A stretch of 64,000 nucleotides of DNA from Pseudomonas sp. ANT_H12B (GTDB taxonomy: Bacteria > Pseudomonadota > Gammaproteobacteria > Pseudomonadales > Pseudomonadaceae), in the NCBI RefSeq assembly GCF_008369325.1, contig NZ_VOBI01000020.1, forward strand, positions 52,353 through 116,352, in the 5' to 3' direction. This document shows positions 26,873-35,512 of this stretch, one piece after another. Position 1 is the stretch's first letter. The number at the start of each line of letters is the position of its first letter. A model generated the notes under the pieces. It saw only the letters and a list, made by a program, of their open reading frames with translations, was not told where the DNA came from and made no database searches. The position numbers were made by a program, and so were the translations under genes.

Positions 26873-29218
26873 TTACTGTGCGGCGACCTTCCCGGTTTTC
26901 TCATCCTGCTCGCGAATGGTCTGAACCTGATACTGCGGATCGGACGTGATCTGCTGCTCGGTGAACGGCAACACACTCCATTGCTTCTTCGAAAAAGCCT
27001 GCGTCTGATCCTTGGAGTACTTCGAGGCTGGATCGCTGGAGAGCGAGAATGCCAGCAGCCCCTGGGCTTGCGGCCCCTTGTCATCGAATGTCACTACCTG
27101 CAAATAGCTGGTGCCACTGATGACCTCGAGTTTGCCGTCGGTTCTTGGCACGCTCTGAATGGCGTTATAAACCCCCAGAGTGCCCGGCCCACCGTGAATC
27201 GGCGTTTGCTGGCCACCACTGCTGACCACCTGGATGTCACCCCAGCGGCTGTCAGCCTTGAGCCCCATCTTGTTGACCTGCTCTACCGACGCCAGCATCG
27301 CCTCGCGAACAGCCTTGGCAACTTCCGGCCGATCAACGGCCAAGCCGCGCGGAGTGTGTTGCGGATCTTTCGAATCGAAGGCCACACGCCAGACATCCGG
27401 TGTTTCCTGCAACGCCTCCATGACGTTCTGGAAATGCACAAACCCCAGACCGCTGTCCAGATTCGCACTGCGATCCCATAGCTTGAGGCTGGCACACAAC
27501 GGCGTGAGCAACGGTGCATCGCCACCCAGGTCTGCCGCACAGAACTGCAGCAGGTCCGGCATCACTTGAGCCGCCTGATACACCTGATCGTCCATCACCA
27601 TGTGTTGCAGGTCTGCCGCCGCAATCGGGCCAGACTTGTTCAGCGCATTGAGGCGATCCAGTGCAAAGCGCGAACGCAGCCCCAGTGGCTGGCTGTCCTG
27701 ACTGATCAGCGGCGAGAAACCGGTGAGCGGTTGCGCCGGGTTGGCCATCCACGCCGAGTCGTTGGAGTGCTGTACGAAGTCTTTGCGCAACAGTTGCGGC
27801 AACTTGTCTGGCGCATAGATCCCTTTTTGCGCCGCCGTCGGGTCGATGTCCCAGGCACAGGCACTGTTGGAGCCATCGAGGACAATCATCTGCAACCCGG
27901 CCCTTGGGTCACTGCACTTGGCCAGTTTGTCGGCATCGACGTTCGGCACGACCGAAACGTTCATGTACAGCGTCTGTCCCTGATCGTCCGCCGCCAACGT
28001 GTTGACCCACGGGATTCCCTGGATCTTGTGGAGCGACGCCTGCAAATCCTTGAGGCTGACGGCACGGTTCATGGCGTACCACTGCTGCAGCACTCGATCG
28101 TTATCCAGATTGGCATCGCGCAGGCTGTAGGCGAACTGATTATCCCAGTCCAGCTTTGCGGGCCACTGCACGATCGGGCCAAATTGCGAACTGTAGACCA
28201 CATGGGAAACCGGTTTGGTCTGCCCATCCGGTTGCTTCACGCTCACCGTCAGGGTCTGTTTTTTCATGGGCAACGACTTGCCATCGAGCAGATAACGGGT
28301 CGAATCCTTGGGATCGAGTTGCAGACGATACAAGGTGAAATGCTTTGACGAGTCGACGGTGTGGGTCCAGGCCAAGTGCTGGTTGAAACCGATGTTGATC
28401 ATTGGCAGACCGGGCAATGCAGCGCCCATCACATCCAGCTTGCCGGGAATGGTCAGGTGCATTTGATAGAAACGCATCCCGCCCACCCATGGGAAATGCG
28501 GGTTGGCCAGCAACATGCCACGACCGTTGAAAGAGCGCTCGCTGCCGACGGCAACCGCGTTACTGCCGCGATCCAGGGCAAAACGTTGCATACGCGAGGC
28601 CGCCACCTGGAACGATGCCGGGGCGCCGTTTTTTTGTGCAACGGCTTTGGGTGGAGTAGCGCCGGCCAGCGCTTCAGCAAACTGCCCTACGCCGCCTTCA
28701 ACCAACAGACGACGGGTCAACTTGACCAGGTCCTGGGCGGTAATCTCGCGCACCCAGGCGCCCTGGCATTGCTGTGGTAAACCCTGCGCCCGACGCTCAG
28801 TCAGCGAACGGTTGTAGCCCGCCACGTACCCTTCGATGAGTTGACGGACTTCAGGGGTTTGCGCCTGCCAAAAAGCCGAGACGGCCTGCGGAGTGTTCAG
28901 CCAGTTGAAAAACAGATCGCTGACCAGGTTTTCGCGCTCCTCAACCGTAAACTGATCCGGGCCGAAGTACCGTGAGCGTTCGCCGTTCACGGTGGTGATT
29001 TCATTGGCCAGCAGGCACAGGTTGTCCTGAGCGTAGGCATAGCCAATGCCGTAGCCGAGCCCACGCTCGTTTTCGGCACGAATATGCGGCACGCCGAAAC
29101 TGGTCCGGCGGATATCGGCAGTCGCCTGCTCCGGCTGGCTGCGCGCGTTTGCCGCAAGACTCAAGCCCACCAACACGCCTGCAAGGCTCAACCTGGTTAA
29201 CTGCCTGGAAATAATCAC
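26873..29218 (-). CDS. pvdQ: Acyl-homoserine-lactone / pyoverdine-precursor acylase PvdQ
   Basis: 781-residue Ntn-hydrolase of the penicillin acylase family, with an N-terminal signal peptide (LSLAGVLVGLSLAANARS) for the periplasm. The precursor is cut autocatalytically; the new N-terminal nucleophile of the beta chain is Ser219 in LDRGSNAVAVGSERSF, close to Ser217 of P. aeruginosa PvdQ. The beta chain continues with GRGMLLANPHFPW. PvdQ removes the fatty acid from the pyoverdine precursor during siderophore maturation and also degrades long-chain acyl-homoserine lactones. A PvdS-type promoter box lies 70 bp upstream, and a Fur-like regulator gene is divergent from it, as in P. aeruginosa (PA2384-pvdQ). 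Confidence 0.9.
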   Translation of the reverse strand: MIISRQLTRLSLAGVLVGLSLAANARSQPEQATADIRRTSFGVPHIRAENERGLGYGIGYAYAQDNLCLLANEITTVNGERSRYFGPDQFTVEERENLVSDLFFNWLNTPQAVSAFWQAQTPEVRQLIEGYVAGYNRSLTERRAQGLPQQCQGAWVREITAQDLVKLTRRLLVEGGVGQFAEALAGATPPKAVAQKNGAPASFQVAASRMQRFALDRGSNAVAVGSERSFNGRGMLLANPHFPWVGGMRFYQMHLTIPGKLDVMGAALPGLPMINIGFNQHLAWTHTVDSSKHFTLYRLQLDPKDSTRYLLDGKSLPMKKQTLTVSVKQPDGQTKPVSHVVYSSQFGPIVQWPAKLDWDNQFAYSLRDANLDNDRVLQQWYAMNRAVSLKDLQASLHKIQGIPWVNTLAADDQGQTLYMNVSVVPNVDADKLAKCSDPRAGLQMIVLDGSNSACAWDIDPTAAQKGIYAPDKLPQLLRKDFVQHSNDSAWMANPAQPLTGFSPLISQDSQPLGLRSRFALDRLNALNKSGPIAAADLQHMVMDDQVYQAAQVMPDLLQFCAADLGGDAPLLTPLCASLKLWDRSANLDSGLGFVHFQNVMEALQETPDVWRVAFDSKDPQHTPRGLAVDRPEVAKAVREAMLASVEQVNKMGLKADSRWGDIQVVSSGGQQTPIHGGPGTLGVYNAIQSVPRTDGKLEVISGTSYLQVVTFDDKGPQAQGLLAFSLSSDPASKYSKDQTQAFSKKQWSVLPFTEQQITSDPQYQVQTIREQDEKTGKVAAQ

Positions 29219-29287
29219 GCTCGCTCCTGATCGAAAAAACGAAGGTCACACCCTGCGTATTTACACGCAATGTGCCTGCACCTAAGA

Positions 29288-29312
29288 ACGAAGCAAACGA
29301 TAAAAATTTAGG
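29288..29312 (-). promoter_or_regulatory. Candidate PvdS (iron-starvation) box for pvdQ
   Basis: On the minus strand CCTAAAT (29312-29306) is followed by 15 bases and CGT (29290-29288). The consensus iron-starvation box is (G/C)CTAAAT-N16/17-CGT, so this copy is one base short. Its place about 70 bp before pvdQ supports it. Confidence 0.5.
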
Positions 29313-29466
29313 ATTTTGGGGAGCACTTTTGCGGTGTCTTACAGGTTTCTGACGTGGCGGCGACAAAATTTCTACATTTGAGCCTTCATGATTTGCCAGG
29401 CTCATACGTCTTAATGATTGAGAGCCCCCATCTTTTCCTGATCAGGCTCTGAAAAGGAGTTTTCGC

Positions 29467-29838
29467 ATGTACAACTCGCAACTGCCAACGGACGGTAGCC
29501 ATGCGCCAAAGAGTACTTCCATGAGCTCCGGCGTTTTCGAACAACGGACCGAGCGCCACGTCAACGAGCGGATCAGGTTTCTGCTCAAGAGCTTTGGCCT
29601 GCGAACCAGTCTGATTCGTCTGAAAGTCATCGACGCCTTGCTGACCGCCGCCGAAAGCGACCGCAGCCTTGGAGTGCGCGGCGTGCACAGTCACTTGCTG
29701 GACCTGGATATTCCCCTGTCCTTTCTCAGTGTGCGCGAAGTGTTGAAACGCTTGTGCGTGGAGGGCGTAATTACTCTCAACACGGACAAAAGCTACAGCC
29801 TGCACCCACAGGCTGCCGCCGTTCTTCACAACGAATAA
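29467..29838 (+). CDS. Fur-like winged-helix regulator (PA2384-type)
   Basis: 123 residues from ATG 29467 with an aaaggag site. The body (HVNERIRFLLKSFGLRTSLIRLKVIDALL, then LSFLSVREVLKRLCVEGVITLN) has the N-terminal winged helix of the Fur family. It lacks the metal-binding C-terminal dimerisation domain and its His/Cys ligands. It therefore resembles PA2384 of P. aeruginosa, a truncated Fur-like iron-responsive regulator encoded divergently from pvdQ. Whether it senses iron itself is doubtful without metal sites. Followed by a convergent small membrane-protein gene 19 bp away. Confidence 0.75.
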   Translation: MYNSQLPTDGSHAPKSTSMSSGVFEQRTERHVNERIRFLLKSFGLRTSLIRLKVIDALLTAAESDRSLGVRGVHSHLLDLDIPLSFLSVREVLKRLCVEGVITLNTDKSYSLHPQAAAVLHNE

Positions 29839-29857
29839 TCAAGCCTGGCTGTGCCGC

Positions 29858-30046
29858 TCAGGGCTTGACCTTGCGGCGCATCACGCCATTGACCACCACC
29901 ACGATCACCGCCACGCCAATGGCGATGTACTGGAACAGTTTTTCGCTGATGACACCCTGATTCTGCAGCCAGGAAAGGCCAAACATGATCCCCAGTACCA
30001 CCAGCGAGATCAGAATCGAGTATTTCAAACGTTGCGACTGGGTCAT
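29858..30046 (-). CDS. Small two-helix membrane protein
   Basis: 62 residues from ATG 30046, preceded by aggaa at good spacing (an upstream ATG at 30052 is possible). Two membrane helices, YSILISLVVLGIMFGLSWL and FQYIAIGVAVIVVVVNGVM, end in a basic tail RRKVKP. No family recognised; the size and form recall many small inner-membrane proteins of Pseudomonas. Confidence 0.65.
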   Translation of the reverse strand: MTQSQRLKYSILISLVVLGIMFGLSWLQNQGVISEKLFQYIAIGVAVIVVVVNGVMRRKVKP

Positions 30047-30215
30047 TGCCATTTCCTGAAAGTGAGCCTGAGCTTTAAAAATGTATCCGGTTTGTATCCG
30101 ATTGCATGCCAAGCCCCTACCGTTCTCCGGGAATGAGGCGCTGCAAGCGGGGTCTCATGTTACAGCCGATGAAGAGTTTTCGCTTCATTGCGGCGACAAC
30201 CATGAGAATTTTGAA

Positions 30216-30341
30216 ATGTTCCGTCGAATCACACTGCTGATTCCCCTGCTTGCTCTCCTGACTCTGAGCGGTTGCATCGTTTTCCCCCACGGCGGCTGGC
30301 ACCACGACCATGGCGGACCGGGTTACAACCAGCATCGATAA
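30216..30341 (+). CDS. Very small lipoprotein
   Basis: 41 residues: MFRRITLLIPLLALLTLSGC is a lipoprotein signal with lipobox LSGC. The mature part is only 22 residues and rich in His and Gly (FPHGGWHHDHGGPGYNQH), which suggests metal binding. Start chosen at ATG 30216 because the longer frame to 30081 would bury the signal. Ribosome-binding site weak. Likely real, because the signal peptide is ideal. Confidence 0.6.
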   Translation: MFRRITLLIPLLALLTLSGCIVFPHGGWHHDHGGPGYNQHR

Positions 30342-30401
30342 CGCCTGGTTATTATTTTGAAGTTTTAACATCAGATTAATCACTCTATAACGGAGAGTTT
30401 G

Positions 30402-30461
30402 TCCTACACGCGTTGAATTAATGCCCGCTCCGTGCGGGCATTTTTCGTGTAGGACTTTTTT
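30402..30461 (+). terminator. Nested two-stem terminator
   Basis: An inner hairpin ATGCCCGC / GCGGGCAT (30421-30441) is followed by TTTTT. An outer 9-bp stem TCCTACACG (30402-30410) / CGTGTAGGA (30446-30454) is followed by CTTTTTTC. Either can terminate the transcript of the small lipoprotein gene. Confidence 0.7.
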
Positions 30462-30527
30462 CATATATGAGTGAGCCTAACTTACGACAAGTGATTCTTT
30501 ATTTACCGTCACTTTCAGCTCAACACA

Positions 30528-30545
30528 TTTCGACATTTTTCGACA
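30528..30545 (+). promoter_or_regulatory. 10-bp tandem repeat upstream of the LuxE/LuxC-like operon
   Basis: TTTCGACA at 30528-30535 recurs exactly at 30538-30545, one helical turn apart, about 105 bp before the first gene of the operon. The 30462-30650 stretch is AT-rich and contains no other gene. A regulator binding one face of the DNA is a possible explanation. Confidence 0.35.
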
Positions 30546-30650
30546 CTTCATGCCTCAATTAATGCAGTGAAATGATTCATGACCAATGATTACTCTTGTT
30601 GTGCCGCTATAAAGATTCGCGGTCAATTTCATAGCACCAACAGGAACATC

Positions 30651-31892
30651 ATGCGCAAACCTTTAATACACATAAGCTCACCTCGACTACTTGGGTTTTG
30701 CCTTGCAATTACTCTTTTCGAACTACTGACTTATATGGCCAGCGATATGATCATGCCGGCCATGTTGACCGTGACCCGCCACCTGGATGCCAGTCCGAGC
30801 CATGTTCCTCACGCCTTCAATCTGTATTTGGCAGGAGGCGTTCTTCTGCAATGGCTCATTGGTCCGCTTTCTGATCACTTCGGCCGACGCAAGATGCTGC
30901 TCATCGGCTGCGCGGTATTCGCCTTGGCTTGTGCCGCAGCGTTCAACGTCCAGAGCATTTTTGCATTCAACGGTTTGCGACTGATTCAGGGCATGGGGCT
31001 GGGGTTCGTCATCGCGGTGAGCTACCCGGCGCTGCAAGAAGTCTTCTGCGAGGCTGACGCGGTAAAGATCATGGCGTTACTGGGGAACGTTGCACTGCTC
31101 TCCCCGCTACTGGGGCCTTTGCTCGGTAGTTTATTGCTGGAATGGTTGTCCTGGCGGGAACTGTTTTTGCTGCTGGGTTTCGGCGGAGTGATGGTCTGGC
31201 TTGGGCTTTATCTGTTCATGCCGGAAACAGTGGGCACCCTGCGCCACGATGGTCAGCGCCTTGCGGCAGTACCCTTTGAATGGCGTGGCACCGTGCGCCG
31301 CTATGCCGCATTGCTGGCTAACACGCAATTTCTGAGTGCCACTGTCGCGTTGGGCGTGATGAGCCTGCCATTGATTGCCTGGATCGGGCTGGCGCCGGTA
31401 TTGCTGATCCACAACCAGGGCCTGTCACCGCTGGAATATGGCCTATGGCAAATACCGGTGTTTGCGGCCGTCATTCTCGGCAATCTGATCCTCAACCGAC
31501 TGATTGCCAAAACCGAACTGCCACAACTGATTCGATATGCGCTTTGGCCATTCTGTGGCGGGCTCATCGCATTAGTTGCCGTCAGCTTCTACGGCGCTTC
31601 TACAGCCATGCTGATCAGTTGTCTGGCGCTGTACGCCGTAGGGCTTGGCATGAGCAATGCCGCGTTATACCGGCTTGCGCTGTTTGCCAGCGACGACAGC
31701 AAAGGTCTGGTCTCGGCCATGATCGGCATGATGTCGATCGCGGTCATGGGCGGTGGCGGTTCGATTGTCGCGGCAGTCGGCGCCGGTAACAGCCACGAAT
31801 CCTTTGCCCTTATGGCGGGTATTGCCGGGCTTCTTTGCCTGGCGCCCCTGCGACTGTTTCTGCGGCGATCTCAAATCGCCCTCGCTGTCTGA
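30651..31892 (+). CDS. MdfA-like multidrug/metabolite MFS exporter
   Basis: 413 residues from ATG 30651 (agga site upstream; an earlier in-frame start at 30579 is not supported). Twelve membrane helices. The first helix reads FELLTYMASDMIMPAML, keeping the membrane-embedded Glu (E24) and Asp (D32) that carry protons and substrate in E. coli MdfA. The MFS loop-2 motif is GPLSDHFGRRK, and helix 5 has the antiporter motif (LLSPLLGPLLGSLL). It is the first gene of a five-gene unit; the next starts 21 bases after its stop. Its likely job is export of the operon product or self-protection against it. Confidence 0.85.
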   Translation: MRKPLIHISSPRLLGFCLAITLFELLTYMASDMIMPAMLTVTRHLDASPSHVPHAFNLYLAGGVLLQWLIGPLSDHFGRRKMLLIGCAVFALACAAAFNVQSIFAFNGLRLIQGMGLGFVIAVSYPALQEVFCEADAVKIMALLGNVALLSPLLGPLLGSLLLEWLSWRELFLLLGFGGVMVWLGLYLFMPETVGTLRHDGQRLAAVPFEWRGTVRRYAALLANTQFLSATVALGVMSLPLIAWIGLAPVLLIHNQGLSPLEYGLWQIPVFAAVILGNLILNRLIAKTELPQLIRYALWPFCGGLIALVAVSFYGASTAMLISCLALYAVGLGMSNAALYRLALFASDDSKGLVSAMIGMMSIAVMGGGGSIVAAVGAGNSHESFALMAGIAGLLCLAPLRLFLRRSQIALAV

Positions 31893-31913
31893 TCCCACAC
31901 AACAGGTCTATCC

Positions 31914-33044
31914 ATGATCCATTTACCCCACACCGATGCGCTCTGCGCGTTAACGCAACCCTATTGCCTGGATTCCGTGCCCGAGGGGCTATTCGATCAG
32001 GCAATGGGGGAAATCAGCCTCTTCCATTGTCACCACACGCCGGGGTACGAACGCTGGCTGAACGCAAACGGGCTCAATGCCCGGGACTTGGAAACACTGG
32101 ATGACTGGTCAAGACTGCCGCCGATCTTCGCCAACTATTTCAAACGTCACTTGTTGTTCGGTCCAACGGGCGAAGGCGCACTGGAACTGACATCGTCAGG
32201 CACCAGCGGCCAGAAGAGTCGCATGCGCTATGACCAGCGCAGCATGTCCGCGGCCCAGGGCATGGTGAGCCACATTTTTCGGCACTACGGCTGGGAGACC
32301 CCGGACAGCCCCTGTAATTACTTGCTCCTGAGTTACGAACCCGAGGCAGCCATCACCTTGGGCACTGCCTACACCGACCAGTTTCTCTGCAGTTATGCGC
32401 CAGTGAACCGGGTTGTGTATGGGCTGCGTCGGACGGGTAACGGTCACGAGTTCGACCTGTTCGGGGTCGTTCGCGCCTTGCAGGAATTTGCTGACGAGGG
32501 GTTGCCCGTCCGGATTCTCGGGTTTCCGGCGTTCCTTTCCTATGCGTTAAAGCACATGGAAGACACCACTGCAGCGAATCTCAAGCTGCCTGACCAGTCG
32601 CTGGTGTTTCTGGGTGGCGGCTGGAAAACCCAGTCAGCCCAGGAAATTCCCTTGCTTGAGTTGTATGCCCGAATCAATCGCCAATTGGGTATTGATCTGT
32701 CCCGCTGTCGGGACGGTTACGGCGCGGTAGAGCACGCGGTGCCTTACATCCAGTGTGCCCACCATCATTTCCATGTCCCGGTCTATTCGAAGGTTTTTGT
32801 GCGCAATCCATCCGACTTCACTGTTCAACCCTACGGTCAGCGCGGTTTGCTGGAGTTTGTCTCTCCGTACATTTCTTCCAGCCCGGCACATGCGGTTGTC
32901 ATGGGTGATCTGGCAACGCTGCACCCGGGCGCAAGCTGCGGTTGCGGCCTGACGACCGATTGGTTCGAGCTGCATGGACGTGCCGGAACTACCGCCAGTC
33001 GAAGTTGCGCCATGGCGGCCTCCGAACTGATCGGGGGGGCTTGA
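31914..33044 (+). CDS. LuxE-like acyl-protein synthetase
   Basis: 376 residues, the length of LuxE (acyl-protein synthetase, PF04443). The adenylation loop is LTSSGTSGQKSRM (residues 92-104); later come VFLGGGWKTQ and the adenylate-binding DGYGAVEHAVPYIQC. The C-terminal nucleophile segment reads GRAGTTASRSCAMAASELIG with Cys365, matching LuxE Cys364 in place and surroundings. A Cys pair (CGCG) lies about 25 residues before. LuxE activates a carboxylic acid as acyl-AMP and passes it through its own Cys to LuxC. Here it precedes the LuxC fusion by one base, so the two are translationally coupled. The acid substrate is not known. Confidence 0.82.
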   Translation: MIHLPHTDALCALTQPYCLDSVPEGLFDQAMGEISLFHCHHTPGYERWLNANGLNARDLETLDDWSRLPPIFANYFKRHLLFGPTGEGALELTSSGTSGQKSRMRYDQRSMSAAQGMVSHIFRHYGWETPDSPCNYLLLSYEPEAAITLGTAYTDQFLCSYAPVNRVVYGLRRTGNGHEFDLFGVVRALQEFADEGLPVRILGFPAFLSYALKHMEDTTAANLKLPDQSLVFLGGGWKTQSAQEIPLLELYARINRQLGIDLSRCRDGYGAVEHAVPYIQCAHHHFHVPVYSKVFVRNPSDFTVQPYGQRGLLEFVSPYISSSPAHAVVMGDLATLHPGASCGCGLTTDWFELHGRAGTTASRSCAMAASELIGGA

Positions 33045-33045
33045 T

Positions 33046-35448
33046 ATGTACCTGGTTGATGGCCAACTGCGTGACGACGTCACCCTCGAGACAACGCTCG
33101 ATTTTCTTCAGAAACAATTGCCCCGGCGGCTGAACACGCCGATCGACAGCGATACCGTCATTGAGTCTGCGGCGCGTTTTGCCGCACTGTTGCAAAATCG
33201 CAGCCTGGCGCTGCCCCTCGAAGATGATCAACGCCTGGGGCTTATCGATTTCTGTCAGCGCACCCACCTGAGCACAAAGCTTGAGCGGGAATTGGGAGCG
33301 CAACCGCGTTCGCTGAGGCGTATCGAATACCGACACGCGCATTTTGAAAGCTGGCATCCGCTGGGTCTGGTGGTGCACATCACGCCAGGAAATGCACCGA
33401 TGCTGGCGTTTTGTGCGGTACTCGAAAGCCTGCTGGCCGGCAACATCAACTGGTTGCGCCCCAGCTCCAGCGATGAAGGCTTGACCGCGCAATTGCTGGC
33501 CGCGCTGGTGAGTTGCGACACCAGTGGCAGGCTTGCCGAATTCGTCGCAGTGATGCCCGTGAGCACCTCACAGATAGCGCAGCTCTGCACTCACGCCGAT
33601 GGCGTGGCAGCCTGGGGCGGTGAAAAGGCGCTCAAGGCGATCCGCCAGCAGATCCCGGCGGGATGTCGATGGATCGATTGGGGACACAGGATCAGTTTCG
33701 CTTACCTGTCGCCTGACGCTGCCACTCCTTCGACACTGGATGCGCTGGTGAATGAGGTTTGCAGTCTGGATCAGCAGGCGTGTTCCAGCCCGCAATGGGT
33801 GCTGGTGGACAGCAACGATCCGGCCGTGTTGCGCGACCTCGGAGAACGTCTGGGCGAAGCCTTCAACCGTCGCGCGCCGCACTGGCCGGCGTTGGTGCCA
33901 ACAGACCAGGAGGCTTCGGAGATCACCACCCGCACAGTGATGGCACAACTGGATCATTGTTTTGCGAACCAGACCGGTCAGGTCTGGGCCGGCCAGGGAT
34001 GGCGTGTCATCTGGGAGCACAATCAGTCGCTGGCCCCTTCTCCCCTGTTTCGTACGGTCCTGCTCAAACCCGTACCGCAACACCTGATCGCCGAGACACT
34101 TCTGCCTTGGCGCACAGTCCTGCAAAGCTGCGCACTGATTTGCCCCTGGACGCAGACACCAGGACTTGTTCGAACGCTGGTCAATGCCGGCGTTACCCGT
34201 ATTGCGCCATGCGGGTCGATTCATGACGGCTATGCAGGGGAGCCCCATGATGGCGTCTACGCACTGACGCGTTTGAGTCGTCGCCTCTCGGTGAGTCTGC
34301 CGCCAGATGTTTTGCCGGGCCATGCAACACTCGACCCGGTCCCGTCCGCCCCCGACACCGCAAATGACCCGATCATGGACAAAAACACGTTTACGACCCA
34401 GCCGATGGGCGCCGCGGCACAGCTATATTTCCGCTCTGGAGGGAGCAGCGGAATTGCGACCCTGGCCGGTTTCAGCTATCGCGACTTTCAACGGCAGATG
34501 CGTGCCGCGGCTGACGGGATGTTCGCCGCCGGCCTCGACCCATCCCATGACCGGGTCATGAACCTGTTTTACGGCGGCGGCCTTTATGGTGGGTTCTTCA
34601 GTTTTTCAAAAATTCTTGAACAGATGCACGTTACGCATTTCCCCATGGGAGCCCCTCAGGACGATGACTTCAGCGAAATCTCCCAACTGATCGTAGATCA
34701 GCGTGTCACCGTGCTGATCGGCATGCCGAGTACTTTGCATCGTCTGTTTCTCAATGAGCAGACAAGGCTGCGGGCGTACGCCGGCATCGGCAAAGTGTTT
34801 CTCGGCGGCGAGCATCCGGGCCAGGCCAGTCGGCAACTGATGGAAAGCTGCGGGGTTGCGACGATCCGCTCGGCCATCTATGGCTCCGTCGACGCGGGCC
34901 CCCTGGGGCATGCTTGTTCGGCGTCCCCGGACGGCGTGTTTCACTTGATGTGCGACACCCAGCATCTGGAAATCGTGCATATCGATCAGGACGTACCTGC
35001 CCAGGCTGATGAGATCGGTCGCCTATTGTTCACTTCACGAGCACGGCAAGGCCAAACCGTGCATCGATATGACGTTGGAGACACCGGTCGCTGGATACCC
35101 GGCGCCTGTCCGTGCGGGCTGGACTCACCCCGATTCGAACTGCTCCAGCGGCACGGCAAACTGGTGCGCATCGGTACGGAGTTCATTTCACCCTCGGCCC
35201 TGGAACATAGCGTTGGCGCGCCCATTCAAATTGTTCTGGACTACGCACCTGATGGCGTCGAGCGGTTGCAAGTGTTGGTGGATGCGGAGACCCACCAGGT
35301 TCACGAAAAACTACTCAGCCATGGAGCGCTGGCGAATGCCGTAAAGGCCGCATTGTTAATTGTTGAAGTTGAAACATGCACCGAACAAAAATTCACACGA
35401 AACAAACACAGCGGCAAGACGCCACTGGTTATTGATAAAAGAAAATAA
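33046..35448 (+). CDS. LuxC-like acyl reductase fused to a PaaK-like adenylate-forming domain
   Basis: 800 residues in two parts. Residues 1 to about 430 are a LuxC-type acyl-CoA reductase: HPLGLVVHITPGNAPMLAF and LLAGNINWLRPSS in the NADPH domain, and the thioester Cys246 in SLDQQACSSPQW. Residues about 445-800 are a phenylacetate-CoA-ligase-like adenylating enzyme: FRSGGSSGIATL at 462, YGGGLYGGFFSFS, VFLGGEHPGQASRQL, RYDVGDTGRW and ACPCGLDSPRF. The fusion would activate an acid and reduce it to an aldehyde on one chain. It sits one base after the LuxE-like gene. The linker (about 430-450, Pro/Asp-rich) looks like a genuine fusion, not a sequencing artefact, as no frameshift is present. Confidence 0.82.
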   Translation: MYLVDGQLRDDVTLETTLDFLQKQLPRRLNTPIDSDTVIESAARFAALLQNRSLALPLEDDQRLGLIDFCQRTHLSTKLERELGAQPRSLRRIEYRHAHFESWHPLGLVVHITPGNAPMLAFCAVLESLLAGNINWLRPSSSDEGLTAQLLAALVSCDTSGRLAEFVAVMPVSTSQIAQLCTHADGVAAWGGEKALKAIRQQIPAGCRWIDWGHRISFAYLSPDAATPSTLDALVNEVCSLDQQACSSPQWVLVDSNDPAVLRDLGERLGEAFNRRAPHWPALVPTDQEASEITTRTVMAQLDHCFANQTGQVWAGQGWRVIWEHNQSLAPSPLFRTVLLKPVPQHLIAETLLPWRTVLQSCALICPWTQTPGLVRTLVNAGVTRIAPCGSIHDGYAGEPHDGVYALTRLSRRLSVSLPPDVLPGHATLDPVPSAPDTANDPIMDKNTFTTQPMGAAAQLYFRSGGSSGIATLAGFSYRDFQRQMRAAADGMFAAGLDPSHDRVMNLFYGGGLYGGFFSFSKILEQMHVTHFPMGAPQDDDFSEISQLIVDQRVTVLIGMPSTLHRLFLNEQTRLRAYAGIGKVFLGGEHPGQASRQLMESCGVATIRSAIYGSVDAGPLGHACSASPDGVFHLMCDTQHLEIVHIDQDVPAQADEIGRLLFTSRARQGQTVHRYDVGDTGRWIPGACPCGLDSPRFELLQRHGKLVRIGTEFISPSALEHSVGAPIQIVLDYAPDGVERLQVLVDAETHQVHEKLLSHGALANAVKAALLIVEVETCTEQKFTRNKHSGKTPLVIDKRK

Positions 35449-35512
35449 AAACAGACTGCTTTAATCCGTGCCTTTGTCCATTAAGCAAGACGCCTGATAA
35501 AAAGAGGATCCA

